A DNA stretch of 64,000 bases from Laceyella tengchongensis (GTDB lineage: Bacteria > Bacillota > Bacilli > Thermoactinomycetales > Thermoactinomycetaceae), in NCBI RefSeq assembly GCF_900182735.1, contig NZ_FXTU01000010.1, positions 1 through 64,000 on the forward strand, in the 5' to 3' direction. Position 1 is the first letter of the stretch. Each line of letters starts with the position of its first letter. Shown here in pieces: positions 1-11,000 of the stretch. The translations under genes and the position numbers were made by a program. The notes below the pieces were generated by a model. It was not told the DNA's origin and ran no database searches. It worked only from the letters and a program-made list of their open reading frames with translations.

Positions 1-2
1 AT

Positions 3-3000
3 TACATGGTGCCAACCTATTTCATCGGCCTGGACGCGTTGCCGGTTAACGCCAATGGCAAGGTTGACAAGCGGGCGTTGCCCGAACCGAACATCAGTGG
101 CAAGCGCGTATATGTGGCGCCATCGACAGACTTGGAGAGAGCACTGGTCCGCATCTGGGAACAAGTGTTACAGAAGGAGCGCGTGGGTATTGATGACCGT
201 TTCTTCGAATTGGGCGGGCATTCGTTGACAGCGATGTCGTTATCGGCTCAGATCCATAAAGAATTGAATATGGAGATGCCGCTACGCGAAATTTTCGCTC
301 GTCCGACCGTAAGAGAAATGGCGGCATATTTGTCGGAATTGGATCACAAAGCGCATAGGGAAATCAACCCCGCACCGCCAGCCGCTCACTATCCGGTCAC
401 TTCTGCGCAAAAGCGCCTCTATGCGCTTCAACAGATAGATGGGGTCGGTACGGGGTATCATATGCCGTATTTCTTCCGGGTCAGGGGACAACTTGATCTG
501 GAGCGACTGGAGCAGGCGGTCACCAAGCTGGTGCAACGGCATGAGTCCTTACGCACCTCGTTCCATCTCCTTGAGGGCGAATTGGTACAGCAGGTTCATC
601 CGGAAGCGGCTGTTGCCATAGAGTATGAGCAAGCCGCTGATCAAGAGGAAGCTAGACGAATCATGCGAGCGTTTATCCGCTCCTTCGACTTGGAACAGGC
701 ACCTTTATTCCGAGTCGGAGTGATCAGTGTGGACGCGGGGGAATCCTTCTTGATGTGGGATTTGCATCATATTGCCGCGGATGGCGTTTCAATGGAGAGG
801 CTGTTTGCCGATTTCGCCCAATTGTATCAAGGCGAGGTCTTGCCTGAGCTTCGGTTGCAGTACAAGGATGTGGCTGTGTGGCAACAATCAGATGCTGCAC
901 AAGAAGCCAAGCGTGTGCATGAATCATATTGGTTGCGGGAATTGTCTGGGGAATTGCCTGTCTTGGAATTGCCGACTGATTTTCCGCGCCCGCCGGTACA
1001 ACGCTTTGAGGGGAGTTATCTCACCTTCATTATTGATGAAGAATTAAGCGGCAAATTGAAGCAGTTGGCGGAAGAACGGGGAGCGACGCCCTATATGGCA
1101 TTGATGGCCACTTATGCGGTGTTACTGGCCAAGTATACCGGTCAGGAAGATGTTATCGTGGGGGCGCCGGTGGCAGGCCGTTCGTATGCGGACACGCATG
1201 AGATCGTGGGGATGTTCGTCAACACGTTGGCGATTCGTAGCCAGCCCCGGTTGCGGGAAAGTTTCTCGTCGCTTTTGGCGCAGATCAAAGAAAAGGTGTT
1301 GCAAGCGGCCCAGCACCAAGATTATCCGCTGGAGGAATTGGTTGAAAAGCTGGGTGGACAACGTGACATGAGCCGGACGCCGTTGTTTGACACGACACTC
1401 GGGATGCAAAACATCTCCCCACCGGTCTTGCAGTTGCCCGGAGCAACACTGACGCCGGATGAGTTGGAATGGAATAGCGCGAAGTTTGACCTGAGCTGGC
1501 TCTTCACCGACGGCACATCCCTCACGGGAATGGTGGAATACAGCACGAGCCTGTTCACGGAAGCGACGGTAAGGCGCATGATCGGCCACTACCTGCACAT
1601 TTTGGAACAGATTGTGGATAATCCGGACATAACGCTAGACAGGATTGAACTGACAACCAAAGCGGAGCGAATGCAAATTCTCAACGAATTTAATGCCACT
1701 CGGGCGCCCTACCGTGACCGGGCGTTGGCGCACCAGCTGTTTGAAGAGCAAGTGGAACGCTCACCCGAACAATTGGCTGTTGTGTATCAAGAGGAGGCGC
1801 TGACTTACAGCGAGGTGAACAGGCGCGCCAACCAACTGGCTCGGGTGTTGCGGGCGCAAGGGGTGACTCGTGACCAGATTGTCGGGTTGATGATGAAACG
1901 GTCGCATGCGTGTGTCATTGCCATGTTAGCGATCATGAAAGCGGGCGGTGCATATCTGCCGATCGACCCTGAATATCCTGAAAGCCGCATTCAGTATCTG
2001 CTTGAAGACAGCCAGGCAAAATGGTTGTTGGTTAATCGCGGGACGGAAATTCCTAGCAATTACCGGGGCCATGTGATCGTGGCCGATGAAACCCATGCCG
2101 AAGACGATTCCAATCTGACCCCGGTCAATGAACCGACTGACTTGGTCTACATGATCTATACTTCCGGTTCGACCGGCAAACCCAAAGGAGTGATGATTGA
2201 GCACCGTAGTTTGTGCAACCTCGGCCTGCTGGGCCCATTGCGGGAGATTGAACCACACAGCCGAGTAATGCAATTCGCTTCGATTAGCTTTGATTCTTCG
2301 GTGGCGGAAATCTTTCCCGCCTTGTTTACGGGAGCGACCCTCTATTTCGAGGATCGTGACATCCTGTTGGGCGAATTGACGCAGTATCTGAAGCGAAACC
2401 GGATCTCGACCGCGGCGCTCCCCCCTTCTGTATTGCGCACCGTGCCTTATGAAGCATTACCAGATCTGAAAACAGTGATCAGCGCGGGAGAAGCTTGCAC
2501 GATGGATTTGGTGCAAACCTGGGGGCAGGGACGTACGTTTATCAATGAATACGGGCCGACAGAGGGAACCGTCTGCGCGACGTTGGCGCGCCTCACACCG
2601 GATATGGACAAAGTGACGATTGGAAGACCAATCAAAAACCAACAGGTTTATATCGTAAATCGCGAACATCAATTGTTGCCGGTGGGGGTTGTGGGCGAGC
2701 TTTGCATCGGCGGAGCGGGATTGGCCCGTGGTTATTGGCGGCGCCCCGATCTTACGGCGGAGAAGTTTGTGCCTAACCCATTCGTCCCGGGTGAGCGTAT
2801 GTACAAAACAGGGGATTTGGCCCGTTGGTTGCCGGATGGCAGCATCGAATATTGGGGCCGAATTGACGACCAAGTGAAAATCCGTGGACATCGGATCGAA
2901 TTAGGAGAAGTGACCGCGCGGTTGTTAGAGCATCCCGCTGTCCATGAAGCGGTGGTCATAGCTAGAAAAGATGAACGTGGGCATTCCTATCTCTGCGCCT

Positions 3001-4853
3001 ATTTCACGGAGAAGGGCTCATGGACCGTCGCGGAGCTAAGGCAACACTTGGCGCGTGAGTTGCCGGATTACATGATTCCGAGCCATTTTATTCAGCTAGA
3101 TAAGATTCCGCTCACCCCGCACGGTAAAGTGGATAAGCGCGCCCTGCCCGAACCGACGGAACCATCGGAGACGGGGGTAGATCATGTTCCTCCTGCCACC
3201 GATATCGAGCGATTGTTGGCAACGTGCTGGCAAAAGGTGCTGGGGATTGCACGGATTGGTATCCACGACCATTTCTTGGAGCTGGGTGGAGACTCCATTA
3301 AAGCGATTCAAGTTGTCGCCTATTTGAAGCAACATGATTGTAAAGTGAGAATCAATGATCTATTCCAATATCCGACGATTGCCGAGCTGGCCACGCGCGT
3401 TCAGCGGTTGGAGCCACATGCGGCAGAGTGGGGGCCGGTTACGGGAGAGGTGCCGCTCACCCCAATCCAGCGGTGGTTTTTCGATAAGCAATTTACAGAA
3501 GCGCACCACTGGAACCAAGCGATGATGCTGTACCGGGAAGCGGGTTGGGACGCGGATGCGGTGAAGCAGGTGCTCCAAGCGTTGGTTGCTCACCATGACG
3601 CGTTGCGCATGGTTTACCACCAAGAAGGGGAGAGCTTGAAGCAGATCAACCGTGGTTTGGAAGGAACCCATTTTGCCTTCACCGTCTTTGACCTGTCGCA
3701 GGAGCTGGATCTTCAGGGGCGCACTGAGCGGGAAGCCGGACGATTGCAACGGCAGCATCGTCTCGTAGAGGGACCATTGATGCAGGTGGGTTTGTTTAAG
3801 ACGAAGTCGGGGGATCACCTTTTGATCAGCATTCACCACTTGGTGGTTGACGGAGTGTCTTGGCGTATTCTGTTGGAAGACTTTGCTACAGCTTACCAAC
3901 AAGTGATGCAAGGCAAGCCGATTCAGCTACCGCCGAAAACGAGTTCGTTTCAAGAGTGGAGCCGCAAGTTGGAGGAGTACGCCAACAGTCCCGAGTTGTT
4001 GCGAGAAAAGGAATACTGGCGCCAGATTGAGGCGAAGTCCGTCTCCGCCTTGCCCAAAGATTTTCCGGTGGATAAACCGTTGACGATCAACGGTTGCAAG
4101 ACGGTGACGGTCACATTGCCCGAAGCGGAAACCAGACAGCTCCTGACGGAAGTGCATGCCGCTTACCACACTGAAATAAATGACGTGCTGATGGCCGCAT
4201 TGGCTCTGACCATCAGCGAATGGAACCAAAGCAAAATCGTGGCGGTCAACATGGAGGGGCACGGTCGGGAAGAAATTGCTGAAGACCTTGATTTGACGAG
4301 AACAGTGGGTTGGTTCACATCTACGTTCCCCGTGGTGATCGAGGTGGAAACGGAGCAATTGTCGGACACAATCAAGCAAGTGAAAGAACAATTGCGCCAA
4401 ATTCCCAATAAAGGCTTGGGTTACGGCATCCTGCGGTATTTGACCGACCCCGCGCACAAACACGATGTACCTTTCAACATGGAACCCGAGTTGAGTTTTA
4501 ACTATCTGGGGCAGTTTGACCAAGAGATGTCGACGGAAGCGTTTGTTCAATCGCCCATGCCTAAAGGGGATGAATTGAGCCCCTTGTCTGAGACCCCACA
4601 TCTCCTAAATATCGTGGGCATCGTGATGGAACAACAGTTGTCGGTACATTTCCACTATCATGCGGGGGCGCATCGGCATGAAACCATTACCAGATTGGCC
4701 GATAGGTTCCTGTGGTGGTTGCGCGAAATCATCACCCACTGCTTGAACAAAGAAGAGAGTGAATATACGCCAAGCGACTTTAGTGCCAATGATTTGACGT
4801 TTGAAGAAGTGGAAGAGATCACAGAATTGTTGGCAGAGTTGGATCTTGATTAG
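3..4853 (+). CDS. Nonribosomal peptide synthetase, 5'-incomplete, (A)-T-C-A-T-E
   Basis: The gene enters the window already inside an adenylation domain: the A10 motif NGKVDK lies at about 54-71, so the true start is upstream of base 1. Domains in order are the end of an A domain, a carrier protein with LGGHS (serine codon near 222), a condensation domain (HHIAADG near 765-785), a full A domain (YTSGSTGKPKG near 2157; second NGKVDK-like motif near 3120), a carrier with LGGDS (serine near 3294), and a C-terminal epimerisation domain (HHLVVDGVSW near 3834). The pocket residues I align to the GrsA positions read D-S-A-A-I-A-E-V-C. I cannot assign these securely; an aromatic residue is possible. 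The E domain would present it in D form to the next enzyme, whose first C domain is of the matching D-accepting type. It is a cytosolic megasynthase. Stop is TAG at 4851. Confidence 0.95.
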   Translation, partial: YMVPTYFIGLDALPVNANGKVDKRALPEPNISGKRVYVAPSTDLERALVRIWEQVLQKERVGIDDRFFELGGHSLTAMSLSAQIHKELNMEMPLREIFARPTVREMAAYLSELDHKAHREINPAPPAAHYPVTSAQKRLYALQQIDGVGTGYHMPYFFRVRGQLDLERLEQAVTKLVQRHESLRTSFHLLEGELVQQVHPEAAVAIEYEQAADQEEARRIMRAFIRSFDLEQAPLFRVGVISVDAGESFLMWDLHHIAADGVSMERLFADFAQLYQGEVLPELRLQYKDVAVWQQSDAAQEAKRVHESYWLRELSGELPVLELPTDFPRPPVQRFEGSYLTFIIDEELSGKLKQLAEERGATPYMALMATYAVLLAKYTGQEDVIVGAPVAGRSYADTHEIVGMFVNTLAIRSQPRLRESFSSLLAQIKEKVLQAAQHQDYPLEELVEKLGGQRDMSRTPLFDTTLGMQNISPPVLQLPGATLTPDELEWNSAKFDLSWLFTDGTSLTGMVEYSTSLFTEATVRRMIGHYLHILEQIVDNPDITLDRIELTTKAERMQILNEFNATRAPYRDRALAHQLFEEQVERSPEQLAVVYQEEALTYSEVNRRANQLARVLRAQGVTRDQIVGLMMKRSHACVIAMLAIMKAGGAYLPIDPEYPESRIQYLLEDSQAKWLLVNRGTEIPSNYRGHVIVADETHAEDDSNLTPVNEPTDLVYMIYTSGSTGKPKGVMIEHRSLCNLGLLGPLREIEPHSRVMQFASISFDSSVAEIFPALFTGATLYFEDRDILLGELTQYLKRNRISTAALPPSVLRTVPYEALPDLKTVISAGEACTMDLVQTWGQGRTFINEYGPTEGTVCATLARLTPDMDKVTIGRPIKNQQVYIVNREHQLLPVGVVGELCIGGAGLARGYWRRPDLTAEKFVPNPFVPGERMYKTGDLARWLPDGSIEYWGRIDDQVKIRGHRIELGEVTARLLEHPAVHEAVVIARKDERGHSYLCAYFTEKGSWTVAELRQHLARELPDYMIPSHFIQLDKIPLTPHGKVDKRALPEPTEPSETGVDHVPPATDIERLLATCWQKVLGIARIGIHDHFLELGGDSIKAIQVVAYLKQHDCKVRINDLFQYPTIAELATRVQRLEPHAAEWGPVTGEVPLTPIQRWFFDKQFTEAHHWNQAMMLYREAGWDADAVKQVLQALVAHHDALRMVYHQEGESLKQINRGLEGTHFAFTVFDLSQELDLQGRTEREAGRLQRQHRLVEGPLMQVGLFKTKSGDHLLISIHHLVVDGVSWRILLEDFATAYQQVMQGKPIQLPPKTSSFQEWSRKLEEYANSPELLREKEYWRQIEAKSVSALPKDFPVDKPLTINGCKTVTVTLPEAETRQLLTEVHAAYHTEINDVLMAALALTISEWNQSKIVAVNMEGHGREEIAEDLDLTRTVGWFTSTFPVVIEVETEQLSDTIKQVKEQLRQIPNKGLGYGILRYLTDPAHKHDVPFNMEPELSFNYLGQFDQEMSTEAFVQSPMPKGDELSPLSETPHLLNIVGIVMEQQLSVHFHYHAGAHRHETITRLADRFLWWLREIITHCLNKEESEYTPSDFSANDLTFEEVEEITELLAELDLD

Positions 4854-4952
4854 AACGTGCTGATAAATAGGCCAATGCCAATGTGATACGCCATACACGT
4901 TCTAATGCAAGCGGGTGTGGAAAGCCCTAGTAATAAAAAACACATCACCGCT

Positions 4953-4984
4953 GTCGGTGTCCGCGTGCGCGAAGGGACACCGGC
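4953..4984 (+). other. GC-rich hairpin between the two NRPS genes
   Basis: A 10-bp stem containing one G-U pair (4953-4962 with 4975-4984) closes a 12-base loop in the 168-base gap between the synthetase genes. No T-run follows, so it is not a standard intrinsic terminator. It could pause or process the transcript or protect an mRNA end. Function is inference. Confidence 0.45.
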
Positions 4985-5021
4985 GGCGGAATTCATTTAT
5001 GCGACAGCGCAGGTGATATGG

Positions 5022-8000
5022 ATGGATAAGAAAAACATGGCGGATATATACTCCCTTTCTCCGATGCAAGAGGCGATGTTGTTTCATTCCTTATATGACC
5101 AAGGGAATTCGTATTTTTTGCAAATGGTCATGAAAACTGAGGGAGATCTGGACCCCGCTTTGTTAGAAAAAAGCATGAACGTATTGATTCAACGTTATGA
5201 GGTGTTTCGTACCGTTTTTGTATATAAAGGCATGACGAAGCCGCGCCAAGTTGTGTTGAAGGAAAGGAAATTCAAAATAGGTGTGCGGGATTTGTCCCAT
5301 CTGCCGGAATCGGAGCGTACCAGCGCATTTTCCCAGCTACTTCGCCAAGATCAAGAAACACCGTTCGATCTGACCAAAGATATCTTGTGGCGCGTGACCG
5401 TCGTCCATATGGGAGAGGGGCATCATCACATCATTTTTAGTAGCCACCACATCCTGACGGACGGTTGGTGTATGGGGATCATTCTGGAGGATTTGTTTGA
5501 AACGTATGGCCGTTTGCGAAAAGGGCACCCGATTCCCACCAAACGGGTCACACCATATCGAGAATACATTCGTTGGTTGGAAAAGCAAGACAAAGAACAG
5601 GCTTTGACATATTGGAAAGATTATTTGGCTGGGTTCGATGAGCGCACGGGGTTGCCTCGGCAAGGGCTGGAGAAGCCGCAAGATTACCGGTTGGAAAAGG
5701 CCTCTTATCAGCTTGATCCGGCGTTGGCCGAAGGGTTGCATCAATTGGCCCGTACGTCGCATGTCACGTTGAACAACTTGTTTCAGACCATCTGGGGCAT
5801 ACTGCTGCAGAAATACAACGATACAGAGGATGCCTTGTTCGGCGCGGTTGTGTCGGGTCGCAATAAAGAGATTCACGATATCGAAAACATTGTGGGCTTG
5901 TTTATCAATACGGTACCGGTTCGCGTCAAAGGGGTGGGGTCTCAACGTTTCATCGAGTTAGCCAAAGAGGTACATCAAGCTTCCCTCGACAAAGAGGCAT
6001 TTGATTACCTTTCCCTAGCGGAAGTGCAAGAGCGAACCGAACTGAAAGAGCAATTGTTTGATCATATCATGGTTTTCGAAAACTATGATTTTGACCGTTC
6101 GGTTTTCGAAAAACACCGGGAGCACATCGGGTTTGACATATGCGGGGCGAACAGCACGTTCGACAAAACCAATTATGATTTCAACGTGATCGTGGTCCCC
6201 GAAGAAAAATGCCAGATCCTGTTCCATTACAATGGGTTGAGCTACACTGCGTCGTTTGTCGACCAGGTTTTCCGGCACTTTTCACATATTGCAAAACAAG
6301 TGGTGGAGCGCCCCGACCTGCCGATCGCTGAGATCGAAGTGGTAACCGAAGAGGAGAAGCGGACATTGCTGGTTGACTTCAATCCACCAACACGTCCCTA
6401 TCCCAAACATAAACCGGTCCAACAGCTGTTTGAAGAGCAGGTTGAACGGACACCCGACCATGTCGCGCTCAAGATGGGCACCCGCCAGCTGACCTATCGG
6501 GAGTTGAATACCGTGGTGAATCGCTTGGCTCGCGTGCTACGCAGACGTGGGGTGGTAAGAGGCCAGTTGGTCGGCCTCATGGCGGAGCGCTCTTTGGAGA
6601 TGATCATCGGCATGTTTGCGATCATTAAGGCCGGTGCCGCCTATGTGCCGATCGATCCCAATTATCCGGAAGAACGCATCCAATTCATGCTGGATGACGG
6701 CCATATTTCCTTGATTGTGAAACAGCCGCATCTATGTTTGCCGCCCACTTTCATGGGAGATGTTGTTATCCTTGACGAAAAAGTCTGGGCCGGGGAAGAG
6801 GGGGACAACCTCCCGCTTATGAGCGGGCCGGAGGACATGATCTATGTGATCTACACGTCAGGTTCCACCGGGACGCCCAAAGGGAGCATCTCATGCCATT
6901 ACAACGTTGTACGCACGATCGTTCAGACGGGGGATGTAGACATCACCGCTGAAGATGCGATGCTACAGCTTGCCAACTTCACGTTTGACGGGTCCGTGTT
7001 TGATATATTCGGGGCCTTGCTTCACGGCGCAAAATTGGTGTTGGCGCCCAAAGAGGTTTTGCTTGATTTGAATCAAATAACGGCATTGATTCGAGAAGAG
7101 AAAATCACCATCTGTTTTATGACGACGGCATTGTTTAACACCATCGTCGATCTGAACGTCTCCGCCCTCGCCGATTTGCGGAAACTGATATTTGGTGGGG
7201 AAAAAGCCTCACTCAAGCATGTGCGCAAAGCGTTGGCGGTGTTGGGCAATGATCGCCTTGTCAATGCCTACGGCCCCACTGAGGGCACGGTGTATGCGAC
7301 CATGTATCGGTGTGAACCGTACTGGCTGGAGCGGCAAACGGTCCCCATCGGTAAGCCTGTCAATGCGACCAAGCTTTATGTGGTGAACAAATCTAATCAG
7401 TTGCAACCGATCGGCGTGCCAGGAGAATTGTGCGTCAGTGGCGACGGAGTGGCTTTGGGATATCTCAACCGGCCGGAGCTTACCGCGGAAAGGTTTGTGC
7501 CCGACCCTTTTGAGCAGGGCAGAACCATGTACCGCACCGGGGATTTGGTGCGGTGGCTACCCGATGGCAACATAGAGTATATCGATCGGATGGATGGCCA
7601 GGTGAAAATACGCGGCCACCGTATTGAGCTCGGAGAAATCGAAGTCAAACTGTTTGAGCATCCCGCAGTAGAAAAAGTGGTTGTTATCGCAGACAAAGAT
7701 GAGCACGGGCACTCATACTTATGTGCCTATGTCATGTTGGGACAGCCATGCGAAATGTCCGAATTGCGCCAGCATGTGCAGGCTGGATTGCCGGAGTACA
7801 TGGTGCCAGATTATTTTGTGGAGATTGCTGATTTACCACTTACGTTCAATGGGAAAATCGACAAGCGTTCCTTGCCCAAGCCCACGCACAGCTTGCGGAC
7901 TGAAGCCGATTATGTCCACCCAGCGAATGAGCTGGAAGCCTGCTTGGCGGAGATCTTCCAAGAGGTGTTGAATCTGGAGCGGGTCAGTGTGACGGAAAAC

Positions 8001-11000
8001 TTCTTCCAATTGGGCGGGCACTCGCTTAAAGCGATGATTATGGCTTCACAAGTGCATAAGCGACTTCGTGTCGATTTGCCGCTCCAAGAAGTGTTTGCGC
8101 GGCCGACGGTGAGGGATCTGGCAAGCTATGTGCAGGCAAGCCGAGAATCGGAACAGCTGGTGATCAAACCGGCACCGAAGCAGGAGTGGTACCCTGCATC
8201 TTCCCAACAAAAACGGTTGTATGTGGTCAGCCAGCTGGAGGGATCGGGTGTCAGCTACAATATGCCCATGGCTTTTGATTTGCAGGGACGTTTTGAAGTG
8301 GAGCGGCTTGAGCTAGCTTTCGGCCAGTTAATCGCCCGGCACGAGAGTTTGCGCACTTCCTTCCATCTGGTGGAGGGGAAACTAAAACAAAAAGTGCATC
8401 AGGACGTTTCATTTGCGATCCAAAAGATGACGGCGGAGTCTGAGAAGGAAATGCGGGATCAGTTGCGTTCGTTCGTCCGACCGTTTGCTTTGGATCAGGC
8501 ACCGCTGTTTCGAGTAGGGCTGATTAGCCTTGCACCGGAGCGAGCTGTGTTGGTGATGGATCTGCATCATATGATCGCCGACGGAGTGACGATGAATCTC
8601 TTGTTCCAAGACTTGGTGCGGCTGTACGAAGGGGAGCGCCTGCCCCCGCTTCCGTTGCAGTACAAAGATATTGCTGTGTGGCAACAAAGTGATGCAGTGC
8701 GTGCCGAGTGGAAGCGTCACGAAGCATTTTGGCTACAGGAAATGGCGGGAGAGTTGCCGGTGTTGGCATTGCCGACCGATTTCCCGCGTCCCCCCGTGCA
8801 ACAGTTTGATGGGGCATATGCGACCTTTGCGCTGGACGAGGAATTGACGCGTAAACTTAAGCGATTGATGGAAAAACAAAATGTCACCCTGTATATGTTG
8901 CTGTTGGCCGCTTACCATGTGCTATTGGCAAAATACACTGGGCAAGAAGACATTATCATCGGTTCCCCCATCGCAGGCCGCTCCCACGCAGACATGCAAC
9001 CTGTAGCCGGTATGTTCGTCAACATGCTGGCTGTGCGCAACACACACCAGCCTGAGCAGACATTTGCTGAATTTTTGGCCCAAGTTAAAGCACGCGTGTT
9101 GAAAATGATGCAACATCAGGACTACCCGTTTGAAGAATTGGTGGAAAAGCTGGGACTTGCCCGCGATTTAAGCCGCAACCCGTTGTTTGACACACTATTT
9201 GCCGTGCAAAACATGGACTTGTCCGCACTCGTTTTGCCTGGATTGACATGGACGCCGCTTGAAATGGAGTGGAAACAGGCGAAATTCGACATGAGTTGGG
9301 TGATGGCGGAAGGCGAGCAAGTGCAAGGGACCGTTGAGTATAGCACTCATTTGTTTACGGAGGCAACGGTTCAACGCATGATCGGTCATTTCATCCATAT
9401 CATTGAGCAAATCGTGGAACGGCCGCAGATGCGCTTGCGGGACATCGGATTGGTGACTGAAGCGGAAAAAGAGCTTCTGCTAGGGACTTTCAATGAGACG
9501 GCTCACCCTTACCCGCAAGACAAACCGATTCATCAATTGTTCGTGGAACAAGCGTCACGCACGCCAACGCATGCGGCGGTAGTGCATCAGGGACAGTCAC
9601 TCACCTACAGCGAGCTGGATCGGCGATCCAATGAATTAGCGCAGCAGTTGCGTGACCGGGGCGTGCAACGGGAGCAGATCATCGGATTGATGTTCTCTCC
9701 ATCACTTGATTTGTTTGTGGCCATATTGGGTGTATTGAAAGCGGGGGCCGCGTTTTTGCCGATCGACCCGGCGTATCCGGCGGAGCGGATCAAGTACATG
9801 TTGGAGGATAGCCGAGTGCCGTTCACGTTGACGCACGCGGGGATCAAGGAACGGGTCAAAGACGCACCCGTTTTGACGTTGGATGAACTACAGTTATCAG
9901 GCAACGAGGTACCGTCCGTGCCCCTTGTCAATGAAGCTACCGACTTGGCCTATGTGATTTATACTTCCGGATCGACCGGAAAACCCAAAGGGGTGATGGT
10001 GGAACACCGCTCGCTGGTCAACCTCGCCTGCTGGCATGTGCGGGAATTTGGATTGACGGAGCGAGACAGATCAACCAAGTACGCGGGCCTCGGTTTCGAC
10101 GCTTCGGTTTGGGAGATTTTCCCAAATTTGATCGCAGGGGCGACCATTCATGTGATTGAGGAGTCGCTGCGCCATGATGTGATCGGTTTAAACCGTTATA
10201 TGAATGAAAATGGGATCTCGATCAGCTTTTTGCCCACGCCGGTGGCCGAACAGTTCATGCGCTTGGAAAACCATTCCTTAAGGACGCTGTTGGTCGGTGG
10301 GGACCGTTTACAACAAGTGGAGCCGCGCCCTTATGTCGTCGTCAACAATTACGGCCCAACGGAAAATACAGTGGTGACGACGAGCGGATCGGTAAAGCCG
10401 GGCGAAGCGATAACCATCGGCAAGCCGGTCGCCAACAATCGGGTGTATGTCATCAATCGCGACGGCCAGTTACAACCGGTCGGTGTGCCCGGCGAGTTGT
10501 GCGTCAGCGGGGAGAGTTTGGCCCGCGGCTATCTGCATCGTCCTGACCTGACCGCGGAAAAGTTTGTAGACAACCCGTTTGCGGCGGGGGAAAAAATGTA
10601 TAAAACCGGAGACTTGGTACGGTGGACGGTTGATGGCCAGATCGAGTTTATCGGCCGGGTCGATGAGCAGGTGAAAATCAGGGGATATCGGATTGAACTA
10701 GGAGAAGTTACGGCTAGACTCTTGCAGCACCCGGCGATTCTGGAAGCGGTAGTGCTTGCACGGGAAGGGACCGATGGAGAAAGAAGGCTGTGCGCTTACT
10801 TCACATTGGAAGAAGCTTGCGACATCGCCGAGTTGCGGGCACATCTGGCGCAAGAATTGCCTGATTACATGATTCCCTCCCATTGGGTTCCATTGGAACA
10901 GATGCCGCTGACGGCCAATGGCAAAGTGGATAAAAAGGCCCTGCCGGAACCGAGTGGGGATTCTAAAGCAGAAGCGTACACGCCACCAGCCACTCCTACA

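Noticed and set aside
4905..5021. 39-codon N-terminal extension of the second NRPS
   Set aside because: It has no ribosome site and no similarity to C-domain starts, and it contains the intergenic hairpin. ATG 5022 is well supported.
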